This document shows positions 1 through 8,509 of a DNA stretch of 64,000 nt, piece after piece; position 1 is the first letter of the stretch; each line of letters begins with the position of its first letter. The stretch spans positions 2,529,154-2,593,153 of the forward strand of contig NZ_SOCE01000001.1 in the NCBI RefSeq assembly GCF_004365175.1, read 5' to 3'. The notes under the pieces are model-generated. The model was not told the DNA's origin and searched no databases. It was given only the letters and a program-made list of their open reading frames with translations. The position numbers and the translations under genes are program-made. Source of the stretch: Kribbella voronezhensis (GTDB taxonomy: Bacteria > Actinomycetota > Actinomycetes > Propionibacteriales > Kribbellaceae).

Positions 1-1
1 C

Positions 2-568
2 TACCGCCCCGCCACCCAGTGGGACCAGGCGTGGGCCCTCTTCGGCGGCCCCGCGACCGACGCGCTCACCGCCCTCGGCCAACTGGACCAAACTCGACCC
101 GTACGCCGGTACGCCGACCCGCGGCCGGTCGAGCGCGCCTTCACCCGGCTGCTCCAAATCACTCGCGCACCTACCCCCGAAGTACAGGCTGTCGGTGCTC
201 TCTTCGAGCTGATCGCCGCGGCCGCTGCTGACGAGGAGGACGGGATTGCTGGGCAGTTGAGCCGTCTCGCGCTCCAGCCCGCCGGCATGAACGCCTACGC
301 CGCCGAACTCGGATTGTCCCTGGCCGAGTTGAGGGAAGCCGTGCGACGGACGAAGGGAACGACCCCACAGGAGGTGGTACTGACGGCCCGGCTGAACGAG
401 GCGAAGACCTTGCTGGCCGAGTCGGACCTTCCCGTGGCGGCGGTCGCGCGGCAGGTCGGGTACGACGATCCGGCGTACTTCAGCAGGCTGTTCAAAGCTC
501 GCGTCGGACAGTCACCACGCGAGTTCCGCCGGTTTGGTTCGGTCGGGGGCCGGAAATCGTCCTTTTGA
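2..568 (+). CDS. AraC-family transcriptional regulator, C-terminal part (cut by left edge)
   Basis: The reading frame is open from the left edge, so the gene begins outside the window. The last 100 residues form an AraC-type double helix-turn-helix: a first helix pair around AAELGLSLAELREAVRR, and the second-HTH signature LPVAAVARQVGYDDPAYFSRLFK followed by the family ending QSPREFRR. About 85 residues upstream of the HTH are visible and resemble the end of a ligand-binding or dimerisation domain, but I cannot assign a ligand. The gene runs in the same direction as the LCP gene downstream, with a 94 bp gap, and need not be co-transcribed with it. The family assignment is firm; the target is unknown. 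Confidence 0.85.
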   Translation, partial: YRPATQWDQAWALFGGPATDALTALGQLDQTRPVRRYADPRPVERAFTRLLQITRAPTPEVQAVGALFELIAAAAADEEDGIAGQLSRLALQPAGMNAYAAELGLSLAELREAVRRTKGTTPQEVVLTARLNEAKTLLAESDLPVAAVARQVGYDDPAYFSRLFKARVGQSPREFRRFGSVGGRKSSF

Positions 569-662
569 CCGAGGCCGGGGTAGCCGGCGGTCTGAAAGTA
601 TCGGGGCGGAACCCTCCGCCGGGGTGACGCGGCGGGTCGCCGGTTCCCGATACGGTCGGGGT

Positions 663-1673
663 ATGAGCCAACCGCAGCCCATCGACCCGCGCTACGTCAG
701 CAGGCAGCCCGTTCGCAAGAAGCGGCGCTTCGGGGTCGGCCGACTGATCGGTCTGATCGTCCTGCTGTTCGTGCTGATGCTGATCGCCGTCCCGTTGTAC
801 GCGTGGGGCCGGATCGACAAGGTGGACGCCTTCCCAGCCGGCAAGCGCCCGACCGAGACGCCTGGTACGACGTACCTGATGGTCGGATCCGACAGCCGCG
901 AAGGGCTCAGCGCCGCCGACAAGAAGAAGCTCGGCACCGGTAGTGCCGCAGGTCAGCGGACCGACACGATCATGGTGCTGCACGTGCCTGAGTCGGGCCC
1001 GCCGGTGCTGATCAGCATCCCGCGCGACAGCTACGTCCCGATCCCCGGGCACGGGAAGAACAAGATCAACGCGGCCTTCTCCTACGGCGGGGCGAAGCTT
1101 CTGGTGCAGACGATCGAGAATGTGACCGGGCTGCACATCGACCACTACGTCGAGATCGGCTTCGGCGGCTTCGCCTCGATCATCGACAGCGTCGGCGGCG
1201 TGAAGATGTGCTTGCCTAAGGCAATGAAAGACCAGAAGGCGCACATCAACCTGCCCAAGGGATGCCAGCAACTCGACGGCACCAAGGCGCTCGGCTACGT
1301 CCGGGCCCGGTACTCCGACCCGCTCGGCGACCTCGGCCGGGTGGCGCGGCAGCGCGAGATGATCGGCGCCGTGGCGGACAAGGCGATCGGACCGGGCACG
1401 TTCCTGAACCCGATCCGCTACTTCAAGGTCGGTACTTCGAGCGCCGACGCGCTCACCATCGACAAGGAGATGGGTCCGCTCGACCTGTTCAAGTTCGCCC
1501 GCGCGATGAAGGCGGTCGCCGGCGGTGGGGACGGCATCACGTTGACCGTGCCGATCTCCGACACCAACCTCAGTACCCCGAACGGCTCCGCCGTGAAGTG
1601 GGACACAGCCAAGGCCAAGGCCCTCTTCCAGGCCCTCAAGGAAGACAAGACCACCGGCCTGAAGAGCAGCTGA
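663..1673 (+). CDS. LytR-CpsA-Psr (LCP) family cell-wall glycopolymer ligase
   Basis: This is a 336-residue type II membrane protein. A basic cytoplasmic tail (RKKRRF) precedes one membrane helix at about residues 24-47, and the catalytic domain is outside the cell. LCP hallmarks are present in order: GSDSREG, RTDTIMVLH, SIPRDSYV, KINAAFSYGG and the arginine-rich RARYSDPLGDLGRVARQ. LCP proteins transfer undecaprenyl-phosphate-linked glycopolymers to peptidoglycan (arabinogalactan or teichoic-acid-like polymers in actinobacteria). The ATG at 663 is preferred over the longer open frame because the N-terminal tail and membrane helix then have normal length. The polymer handled here cannot be deduced. 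Confidence 0.9.
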   Translation: MSQPQPIDPRYVSRQPVRKKRRFGVGRLIGLIVLLFVLMLIAVPLYAWGRIDKVDAFPAGKRPTETPGTTYLMVGSDSREGLSAADKKKLGTGSAAGQRTDTIMVLHVPESGPPVLISIPRDSYVPIPGHGKNKINAAFSYGGAKLLVQTIENVTGLHIDHYVEIGFGGFASIIDSVGGVKMCLPKAMKDQKAHINLPKGCQQLDGTKALGYVRARYSDPLGDLGRVARQREMIGAVADKAIGPGTFLNPIRYFKVGTSSADALTIDKEMGPLDLFKFARAMKAVAGGGDGITLTVPISDTNLSTPNGSAVKWDTAKAKALFQALKEDKTTGLKSS

Positions 1674-1688
1674 AGCCGGCCGGACCGC

Positions 1689-1750
1689 GGTTGGGTTCCC
1701 GGCCCCGAAGCAGTGATGGGGTCGGGTTCCCGGCCTCGAAAGCAGCTGAT
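1689..1750 (+). repeat. Two imperfect tandem copies of a 30-32 bp G-rich unit
   Basis: Downstream of the LCP gene two near-identical units lie head to tail, both containing the core GGGTTCCCGGCC followed by CGAA and GCAG..TGATG. They sit between the LCP stop codon and the next gene. There is no T-run, so I do not call them a terminator. They are probably a small local duplication. Confidence 0.55.
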
Positions 1751-1816
1751 GCCGGTTGGGGGTGGCTTCGGCGGGTTACTGGCCTGGGGATGGGTCAGGG
1801 CGTTGGAGGGAAGCGG

Positions 1817-2341
1817 ATGAAGCTGGCGGATCTTGGTGGGCTCAGGTTCAACTACGACGTGGTCGGGTCGACCAGACAGGACGCGACGCCGGTCGGCTAT
1901 CACCGGCTGGAGCACCGGGAGCCGATCGGGCGCGGCGAGGAGGTGTTCCGCCGGGCCGGCGAAGCGTTGATGAGCTGGAAGATGCACAGCGCCGCCGGCG
2001 TACGGGTGATGGCCACCGACAGTCCCGCGGTGATCGGCACGAACTCACTCGGCCGGGTCGGCGTCGGTTCGCTCGGACTGCCCGTGCCCTGCCGCGTGGT
2101 GTGGACCGTCGACGAACCGGATCGCGTCGGCTTCGCCTACGGCACCTTGACCGGTCATCCCGAGGCAGGTGAGGAGTCGTTCCTGGTCATCCGCGAGGGC
2201 GACGAGGTGTTCTTCAGGCTCCTCGCCTACAGTCGCCCGGCCACCTGGTACACCCGCCTCGGCGGGCCGGCGGGCCGCCGGGTCCAGGCGTTCGTCGCCC
2301 ACCGCTACGCCACCACCCTCAAGCGTCTCGCCAAGGGCTGA
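1817..2341 (+). CDS. DUF1990 family protein
   Basis: A 174-residue protein of the DUF1990 type found in actinobacteria. It opens with FNYDVVGSTR, then a YHRLEHREPIGRG stretch, the central SAAGVRVMATDSP segment, and ends RVQAFVAHRYATTLKRL. DUF1990 proteins resemble small START/SRPBCC-like ligand-binding folds, but no reaction is established. The ATG at 1817 has a good ribosome binding site (GGAGGGAAG) and fits the family N-terminus, although the frame stays open further upstream inside the LCP gene. No enzymatic role is proposed. Confidence 0.8.
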   Translation: MKLADLGGLRFNYDVVGSTRQDATPVGYHRLEHREPIGRGEEVFRRAGEALMSWKMHSAAGVRVMATDSPAVIGTNSLGRVGVGSLGLPVPCRVVWTVDEPDRVGFAYGTLTGHPEAGEESFLVIREGDEVFFRLLAYSRPATWYTRLGGPAGRRVQAFVAHRYATTLKRLAKG

Positions 2342-2408
2342 ATGGACTGCTGAAGTAGCCGGGAATTGGATCTGTGGGATCAGCAGCCCAGCCAGCAGAC
2401 TGGCGGCC

Positions 2409-2873
2409 ATGCCAACAGTCGAGGTCCGGACAGCGACGCCAGCAGACATTCCCCAACTCGTCGACGCCTATCAGTGGCTGTTCGCGCCGCCGGGAGCGAC
2501 TCCGGACGACTGGGATCCGAAGACGGCCGCCGACCGCATCGCCCGCACCCTGACCGGTCCCGGCAGCAACATCCTGGTTTCGGTCGACACCGACGAGGTG
2601 GTCGGCTTCTGCACGATGTACCTCGATCTCGAATCGGTCCGCTTCGGGCAGCGCTGCTGGGTCGAGGATCTCGCCGTTCACCCCGAACGGCGGTCGGCGG
2701 GCTCCGGCGCCGCCCTGCTCAAAGCCGCCTGGCAGTGGGCGGCCGCGAACGGCGCCTCCCACCTGGAGCTCGACTCCGCCACCACCAGAGTCGACGCGCA
2801 CCGGTTCTACGACCGTCACCAGCCGGCGACCCACTCGATCACCTTCGGCTGGCGCTCGGCCCCACGGGCATGA
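2409..2873 (+). CDS. GNAT family N-acetyltransferase
   Basis: A 154-residue single-domain GNAT protein. It starts with the beta-strand VEVRTATPADIPQLVDAY and carries the acetyl-CoA pyrophosphate-binding region at about 96-118 (VEDLAVHPERRSAGSGAALL), followed by the terminal LELDSATTRVDAHRFYDRH motif seen in GNATs that act on small molecules or peptide N-termini. The start at 2409 places the first strand at the N-terminus. The acceptor substrate is unknown. It lies 67 bp after the DUF1990 gene. Confidence 0.85.
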   Translation: MPTVEVRTATPADIPQLVDAYQWLFAPPGATPDDWDPKTAADRIARTLTGPGSNILVSVDTDEVVGFCTMYLDLESVRFGQRCWVEDLAVHPERRSAGSGAALLKAAWQWAAANGASHLELDSATTRVDAHRFYDRHQPATHSITFGWRSAPRA

Positions 2874-2922
2874 CCACGGGATGATCCGGCTCGGCACGGA
2901 TCCGGGCCGGACCATCCCCTGC

Positions 2923-3933
2923 TCAGGCCGCCGGTGGTGGGGCGAAGGCAGCGCGGAGTTGAACGTGCGCGGTCGGAGCCGCCTTCGTCCGGTCGAGCCC
3001 CAGGAGAGCAGCCCCGACAACAGGGGGTACGTCGACCACGTGCGGCACGGCCTTCGGTGCGGCGGCCGACAGCAGCCGCACGACGGTCTCCAGCAGCATC
3101 GGGTGCCCAGCGGTCAGTACGCCGCCGCCCAGCACCACATCGATCTGCTCGTCCAGTACGCCGAGTCGCCGCATCGCGACCGTGGCCATCGCGACGATCT
3201 CCTCCGCCTGGAACCGAACCACGTCCGCCGCGACCGCATCGCCGCCGGCCGCGACCTGGAAGAGCACCGGGGTCGCCTCCAGGCGGCGAGCGACCGGGAT
3301 GTCCCCCAGGTGCAGCGCCTCGATCAACGCAGTCACCGACTCGACGCCGTAGTGCGCGGGAAGCGCTGTTGTCAGCGCCGTCGCGGGTCCCCGACCGTCT
3401 TCGGCTCGCGCCGCTGCCCAGAAGGCTTCATCGGCCAACTGCTGGCCGCCACCCCAGTCGCCGGAGATCTTCCCGACCGCCGCGAATCGCGCAGTACGGC
3501 CGTCCGGTAGCAGGCCGGCACAGTTGATGCCGGCGCCGCAGACGACGGCCACGCCACGCGGCTCGTCGACACCCGCGCGGAGCAACGCGAAGGTGTCGTT
3601 GGCGACGTACACGGACTCGGCCCAGCCGACGTACTCGAAGGCCGCGGCGAGGCGTTCCTCCTCGATCGGCAGGTCCGCGTTCGCCATACACGCCGAGATC
3701 TGCTGCACCAGCGGCCCTTCACCGAGAGTGAGCCCGGCTTCTCGTGCCGCCGCTGCAACGAGCGGGGCGAGCCCCTGGACCGCGGCCATCGCGCCGACGA
3801 CGTGCGGCTCGAACCCACCACCGCGCGCAGTACCGAGCACGCGGCCCTCCGCGGACACCAGGGCCACGTCGGTCTTGCTGTTCCCGGCGTCGAAGGCGAG
3901 CACACCTCCTGGCACCAGAGCCTCGCCGGCCAT
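2923..3933 (-). CDS. BadF/BadG/BcrA/BcrD-type sugar kinase (N-acetylglucosamine kinase-like)
   Basis: An actin-fold (ASKHA) kinase of about 336 residues. The phosphate-1 loop is FDAGNSKTDVALV near the start, the phosphate-2 region is CGAGINCAGL with SGDWGGG downstream, and the adenosine loop is VVLGGGV. These features match N-acetylglucosamine kinases of the BadF/BcrA group, which phosphorylate amino sugars with ATP in the cytoplasm. It is the last gene of the sugar operon. The ATG at 3933 lies 2 bp after the stop of the GH4 gene, and an alternative GTG at 3945 would overlap that gene. In this context it probably phosphorylates the imported sugar or the product of the glycosidase. The exact substrate is inferred. 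Confidence 0.85.
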   Translation of the reverse strand: MAGEALVPGGVLAFDAGNSKTDVALVSAEGRVLGTARGGGFEPHVVGAMAAVQGLAPLVAAAAREAGLTLGEGPLVQQISACMANADLPIEEERLAAAFEYVGWAESVYVANDTFALLRAGVDEPRGVAVVCGAGINCAGLLPDGRTARFAAVGKISGDWGGGQQLADEAFWAAARAEDGRGPATALTTALPAHYGVESVTALIEALHLGDIPVARRLEATPVLFQVAAGGDAVAADVVRFQAEEIVAMATVAMRRLGVLDEQIDVVLGGGVLTAGHPMLLETVVRLLSAAAPKAVPHVVDVPPVVGAALLGLDRTKAAPTAHVQLRAAFAPPPAA

Positions 3934-3935
3934 CG

Positions 3936-5189
3936 TCACGCCCACGGAAGGTACTCGCGGTTGTGCGCGAGCAGCTTGTCGGTCAGGGCGTTCGCGTACT
4001 CGATCTGCCCGATCAGCGGATGCGCCAGCAGTGCGTTGAACACCCTCTCCGCACCACCCTTCAGAGCCGCCTCCAGAGCAAGATTCTCGTACGCCGTGAC
4101 GTTGGCCACCAGCCCCGCGTACAGCGGTTCGAGCGGCGCGATCGGCAGCGGCGTCGTACCGGCGGCTCCGACCGTCGCCGGCACCTCGATCACCGCGTCG
4201 TCCGGGAGGAACGGCAACGCCCCGTTGTTCAAGGTGTTGACGACCTGAACGTCACCGGTGTCGTTCAGCAGCGACGACGCGAGCGCGACCGCGGCCTCCG
4301 AGTAGTAGGCGCCACCGCGCCGCTCGAGCAACGCGGGCTTCTCGTCGAGCGTCGGATCGGCGTACAGGTCCAGCAGTTCCTTCTCGATCTTCGCCACCTC
4401 GGCAGCACGCGACGGCTTCTCCAGCAGCTCGCGGACCACCTCGTCGTGCGCGTAGAAGTACCGCAGGTAGTACGACGGGACGACGCCGAGCTGCAGCAGC
4501 AACTCGGCCGGCAGGTGCAGGTCGTCGGCCAGTTCAGCGGCATGATTCGCGAGCAGCTTCGGCAGCACGTTCTCGCCGTTGACCGTGACCCCGCGCTCCC
4601 AGGTGAGGTGGTTCAGCCCGACGTGGTCGAGCGCCACCTCCTCCGGCGCGACGCCGAGGAACTTGGCGAACCGGCGCTGGAACCCGATCGCCACGTTGCA
4701 CAGCCCGACCGCCTTGTGACCCTGCGACAACAGCGCGCGGGTGACGATCCCGACCGGGTTGGTGAAGTCGATGATCCACGCGTCGGGGTTGGTCTGCCGG
4801 ACCCGCTCTGCGATGTCCAGCACGACAGGAACCGTGCGCAGCGCCTTCGCGAGGCCGCCCGCGCCGGTCGTCTCCTGGCCGACGCAACCGCATTCGAGCG
4901 GCCAGGTCTCGTCCTGGTTGCGGGCGGCCTGCCCGCCGACCCGCAGTTGCAGCAGGACCGCGTCCGCGCCCTCGATCCCCTCGTCCAGGTTCGAAGTGGT
5001 GACGACGCGACCCGGGTGGCCTTGTTTCGCGAAGATCCGCTGGGCCAGTCCGCCGACCAGTTCGAGCCGGTCGGCGGCCGGGTCGACCAGGACCAGCTCG
5101 GAGACCGGCAGCGAGTCGCGCAGCCGGGCGAAGCCGTCGATGAGTTCAGGTGTGTAGGTGGATCCGCCGCCTACGACTGTGAGTTTCAA
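3936..5189 (-). CDS. Glycoside hydrolase family 4, 6-phospho-beta-glucosidase-like
   Basis: 417 residues with the GH4 layout: an N-terminal NAD-binding strand and glycine loop (VVGGGSTYTPELI), the phosphate/sugar-recognition segment QLRVGGQAARNQDE, the metal-ligand region GLCNVAIGFQ with its cysteine, and GLNHLTWE with the catalytic-site histidine. GH4 enzymes cleave glycosides by an NAD- and divalent-metal-dependent oxidation-elimination mechanism, usually on 6-phosphorylated sugars. Translation begins at TTG (5189), which overlaps the TGA of the upstream permease (TTGA); this implies coupling. No PTS component is nearby, so a phosphorylated substrate would have to come from the adjacent kinase. 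Confidence 0.88.
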   Translation of the reverse strand: MKLTVVGGGSTYTPELIDGFARLRDSLPVSELVLVDPAADRLELVGGLAQRIFAKQGHPGRVVTTSNLDEGIEGADAVLLQLRVGGQAARNQDETWPLECGCVGQETTGAGGLAKALRTVPVVLDIAERVRQTNPDAWIIDFTNPVGIVTRALLSQGHKAVGLCNVAIGFQRRFAKFLGVAPEEVALDHVGLNHLTWERGVTVNGENVLPKLLANHAAELADDLHLPAELLLQLGVVPSYYLRYFYAHDEVVRELLEKPSRAAEVAKIEKELLDLYADPTLDEKPALLERRGGAYYSEAAVALASSLLNDTGDVQVVNTLNNGALPFLPDDAVIEVPATVGAAGTTPLPIAPLEPLYAGLVANVTAYENLALEAALKGGAERVFNALLAHPLIGQIEYANALTDKLLAHNREYLPWA

Positions 5190-6094
5190 CCTTTGACCCC
5201 TGTGAGTGTGACGCCTTCGATGAAGGCCTTTTGGGCGAAGAAGAACAAGATGATCACCGGCGCCATCACCAGCAGGGTCGCTGCCATGGTGAGGTTCCAG
5301 TTCGTGTGGTGGGCGCCCTTGAAGCTTTCCAGGCCGTAGCTGAGTGTCCAGGCGGCCGGATTCTCACTGGCGTAGATCTGCGGTCCGAAGTAGTCGTTCC
5401 AACAATAGAAGAACTGGAACAACGCCACCGCGGCAATAGCGGGTTTCGCCATCGGCAGGATCACCCGCACCAGCGCCCGGAAGTCGCTGCAGCCGTCCAC
5501 CTTGGCGGCGTCGACGTACTCCTTCGGGATGGTCAGCAGGAACTGGCGCAGCAGGAAGATCGAGAACGCGTCCGTGAAAGCCATCGGGATGATCAGCGGC
5601 CACAACGTCCCGGACAGGTGCAGTTGCTTGGCCCAGAACAGGTACATCGGCACGATGACGACCTGGGGCGGCAGCATCATCGTGGAGATCACCAGCAGCA
5701 TCGCGAAGTTGCGGCCGCGGAACTTGAACCGGGCCAGCGCATAGGCGACCGGGATGCTGGACAGCAGCGTCAGCGCGGTACCCAACCCGGCGTACAGGAG
5801 GGTGTTCTTCCACCAGGTGAGGAAGCCCGGCGTCTCCCACACCGTGCGCAGGTTCTCCCAGTGCCAGCTGTCCGGCCACAGATTGCGGGTCAGCGCCTGC
5901 TGGTCGCTCATCAACGCGGTCAGGAAGACGAACACGAACGGCAGCACGAAGAACAACGCCGCCGCGAGCGCCAGCGCATGCACCGCGACCCAGTTCAAAA
6001 GCCTCGTACGCCGTACCGCGCGACCCGCCGCGGTCAGGCCGGGCGCCGTCGTGGGCGGCGCGTCCAGCTCGCGGTCGATCAACAAGTTGCTCAT
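5186..6094 (-). CDS. Carbohydrate ABC transporter permease (MalG type)
   Basis: 302 residues with six predicted membrane helices and the cytoplasmic EAA loop EYVDAAKVDGCSDFRALVRVILP that docks the ATPase, ending in FIEGVTLTGVKG as is typical of MalG-type permeases. The ATG at 6094 is chosen because a purine-rich AGGGGACTG precedes it and it begins 13 bp after the stop of the partner permease. It forms the membrane channel with the MalF-type partner. No ATPase gene is in the operon; actinobacteria commonly use a shared MsiK-type ATPase encoded elsewhere, so this is not a defect. Confidence 0.92.
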   Translation of the reverse strand: MSNLLIDRELDAPPTTAPGLTAAGRAVRRTRLLNWVAVHALALAAALFFVLPFVFVFLTALMSDQQALTRNLWPDSWHWENLRTVWETPGFLTWWKNTLLYAGLGTALTLLSSIPVAYALARFKFRGRNFAMLLVISTMMLPPQVVIVPMYLFWAKQLHLSGTLWPLIIPMAFTDAFSIFLLRQFLLTIPKEYVDAAKVDGCSDFRALVRVILPMAKPAIAAVALFQFFYCWNDYFGPQIYASENPAAWTLSYGLESFKGAHHTNWNLTMAATLLVMAPVIILFFFAQKAFIEGVTLTGVKG

Positions 6095-6107
6095 AGTTCG
6101 CAGTCCC

Positions 6108-7085
6108 CTAGTCGTCCGTGGCCAGGAAGCCACTGCCGCGGCGCATCAGGAACGCCGTGAACACCATCGCCAGTCCGAACAGCACCAGCGCGATCACACA
6201 GGCGCCACCGGTGTCGAACCGCTGGAAACCCAGGTGGTACACGAGTTGTGGCAGGGTCAGCGTCGACTTCTCCGGATACCCGGGTTCGAATTGTTGCCCT
6301 GAGCCACCGATCACCCCGCTCGCGACCTTCCCGGCCACGAGTGGCTGCGTGTAGTACTGCATGGTCTGGATCACGCCGGTGATGACCGCGAACAACACGA
6401 TCGGCTGGATGTTCGGCAACGTGACGAACTTGAACCGCTGCCACCAGCCGGCGCCGTCGAGCGAGGCCGCCTCGTACTGCTCCTGCGGTACGTCGAGCAA
6501 CGACGCCATGAAGATCACCATCAGGTCGCCGATCCCCCACAGAGCAAGGAGAGTCAACGCCGGCTTCGACCAGTGCGGGTCGCTGAACCAGCCCGGCTGC
6601 GGCAGCCCGAGCGAGCCGAGGATGTTGTTCACCGGCCCGGTCCCGGGGTTGAGCAGGAACGCGAACGCCATCGTCGCGGCCACCGGTGGCGCGAGGTACG
6701 GCAGGTAGAAGGCGGTCCGGAAGAACCCGGCGCCGGTCTTCACCTTGGTGATCAGCAGGCCGATTCCCAGCCCGAACAGCACTCGCAGCGTCACCATCAC
6801 GATGACCAGCCACAAGGTGTTGCGCAACGCGGGCCAGAAGAACGGGTAGTCGGTGAAGACATAGGTCCAGTTCTTCAGCCCGACCCAGGTCGGCGCCGTG
6901 AACCCGTCGTACTTCATGAAGCTGAAGTAGACGGTCGAGACGAGCGGATAGAGGAAGAAGATGCTGACCCCGATCAGCCACGGGGACAGGAAGGCGAGGT
7001 TGCGCAGCCGTTCCTGGCGGCGCTTCCTCCGCAGGCCCTCGCTGAGCGCGGGCCTGCGGGCGGGTGCGATCGTGGTGGCAGTCAT
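6108..7085 (-). CDS. Carbohydrate ABC transporter permease (MalF type)
   Basis: About 325 residues. A basic cytoplasmic N-terminus is followed by FLSPWLIGVSIFFLYPLV and five more helices, with the EAA loop EQYEAASLDGAGWWQRFKFVTLP. It pairs with the downstream MalG-type permease to import an oligosaccharide delivered by the lipoprotein upstream. The ATG at 7085 shares a base with the TGA of the binding-protein gene (TGATG), so translation is probably coupled; a GTG one codon earlier is also possible. Confidence 0.92.
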   Translation of the reverse strand: MTATTIAPARRPALSEGLRRKRRQERLRNLAFLSPWLIGVSIFFLYPLVSTVYFSFMKYDGFTAPTWVGLKNWTYVFTDYPFFWPALRNTLWLVIVMVTLRVLFGLGIGLLITKVKTGAGFFRTAFYLPYLAPPVAATMAFAFLLNPGTGPVNNILGSLGLPQPGWFSDPHWSKPALTLLALWGIGDLMVIFMASLLDVPQEQYEAASLDGAGWWQRFKFVTLPNIQPIVLFAVITGVIQTMQYYTQPLVAGKVASGVIGGSGQQFEPGYPEKSTLTLPQLVYHLGFQRFDTGGACVIALVLFGLAMVFTAFLMRRGSGFLATDD

Positions 7086-8413
7086 CACTTGGCCTGCGCG
7101 ATGTCCTTGTCGACCTGCGCGTCGGTCCGGGCCAGCCCGGCCGCGAGGTCGGTCTGCTTACCGGCCTCGAAGGCGTAGCCGAAGTCCTGCAGGGTGAGCT
7201 GGTAGGCGCCGCCGTTCGGGCTGGCCGGGGTGGTGCTGCTCTTCGGGTGCTGGGCGATCTCGAGGAAGGTCTTGAAGTTCTCGTCCGCTTGGAGCTTCGG
7301 CGACTTCAGCGCGTCCAGGGTGGACGGCACGTTGTGGATCGCGTTGGCGAAGCTGACCACGGCGTCGGTGTCGGTGGTCATGAACTTCACCAGTTCCCAG
7401 GCCGCGTTCTGCTTCTGGCTGGTGTTGGCGATCCCGATGATGGTGCCGGACAGGTAGCCCTTGCCGTAGCTGTCGGCCTGGTCGTCCGGAACCGGGAACG
7501 GCGCGACGCCGATGTTGAACTTCACGCCGGCCTCCTTGGCCATCCCGAGCCGCCACTCGCCGTCGATCGCCATCGCCACCTGGCCGGTGTGGAACGGGTT
7601 CTTGGCACCGAACTCGTCGCCGAAGGTCGCGCGGTACTTCTCCAGCTTGGCGAAGCCGCCGAGCTCCTTGACCAGATTGCTCTGCCACTTCAGCATGTTC
7701 GCGAACGCCGGGTCGGCGGCCAGGTTCGACTTGCCCTCGGCGGTGAAGTACGTCGGGTTCCACTGCGCGGCGAAGTGCGTGGTGGTGGACTCGAAGCCGT
7801 GGAAGTTCGGCATGAACCCGAGCTGGGAGAAGCTGTCGCCCTTGGCCTTGGTCAGCTTCTTGGCAGCCGCGTCGAACTCGGACATCGTCTTCGGCGGACT
7901 CGTGATGCCGGCCGCCTTGAACGCATCCTTGTTGTAGTACAGGCCGTACGCGTCGTTCAGCAGCGGCAGCGTGCAGCGCGTGCCTTGGAACTGCGTGTAG
8001 TCCTGCAGTGGCTTCGGGAAAGTCTTGTCCAGGTCGACACCGGACTTGTCCAGGAAGGGCTTCAGGTCCGCGAAGACGTGCGACGCGCAGAACGTGCCGA
8101 CGTTGTCGGTGGTGAACGACGACACGACGTCGGGTGAGTTCGGGCCGCCCGCGCGCAAGGCCTGCTTGATCTTGTCGTCGTTGATGTTGCCGACGACCTT
8201 CACCTTGATGTTGGGGAACTTGGCCTCGAAAGCCTTCACGTTGGCGTCGATGGCGGCCACCTCGCTCGGCGCGCTCCAGCCGTGCCAGAAGGTGATGGTG
8301 GTGTCCTTGGTCGCGTCGTCACTGGCCGTCGGCGCGGTCGACGTACCGGTGCAGGCGGTACCGAGCAACGCGATCGCCGCGGCGGCGAGGATTGCTCTGT
8401 GAACTCGGGGCAT
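7085..8413 (-). CDS. Extracellular sugar-binding lipoprotein of ABC transporter
   Basis: 442 residues of the family 1 solute-binding type. A lipoprotein signal peptide (IALLGTAC) places the lipid-anchored cysteine at about residue 22, and the ITFWHGWSAPSEVAAIDANVKAFEAKFPNIKV stretch is the usual first domain of sugar-binding proteins. The ATG at 8413 has an AGGAG site 9 bp upstream; a longer frame is ignored. It captures a sugar outside the membrane for the two permeases that follow. With GH4 and a BadF kinase in the operon, a beta-linked glucoside or amino-sugar oligomer is plausible, but the ligand cannot be read from sequence. Confidence 0.9.
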   Translation of the reverse strand: MPRVHRAILAAAAIALLGTACTGTSTAPTASDDATKDTTITFWHGWSAPSEVAAIDANVKAFEAKFPNIKVKVVGNINDDKIKQALRAGGPNSPDVVSSFTTDNVGTFCASHVFADLKPFLDKSGVDLDKTFPKPLQDYTQFQGTRCTLPLLNDAYGLYYNKDAFKAAGITSPPKTMSEFDAAAKKLTKAKGDSFSQLGFMPNFHGFESTTTHFAAQWNPTYFTAEGKSNLAADPAFANMLKWQSNLVKELGGFAKLEKYRATFGDEFGAKNPFHTGQVAMAIDGEWRLGMAKEAGVKFNIGVAPFPVPDDQADSYGKGYLSGTIIGIANTSQKQNAAWELVKFMTTDTDAVVSFANAIHNVPSTLDALKSPKLQADENFKTFLEIAQHPKSSTTPASPNGGAYQLTLQDFGYAFEAGKQTDLAAGLARTDAQVDKDIAQAK

Positions 8414-8509
8414 TTCCGTTTCTCCTGATCTGGCGTTCATGAGGGTGTGCGGATCCACCGGCGCAGGTCGACTTCCCTGTCCGTGCAGTGGTTTTGGCTA
8501 CTGGTCCAG

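Noticed and set aside
3744..5339. Long plus-strand open frame (531 codons) opposite the GH4 gene
   Set aside because: It is antisense to a clear GH4 gene; its composition is Arg/Gln/Val-rich as expected from a high-GC shadow frame.
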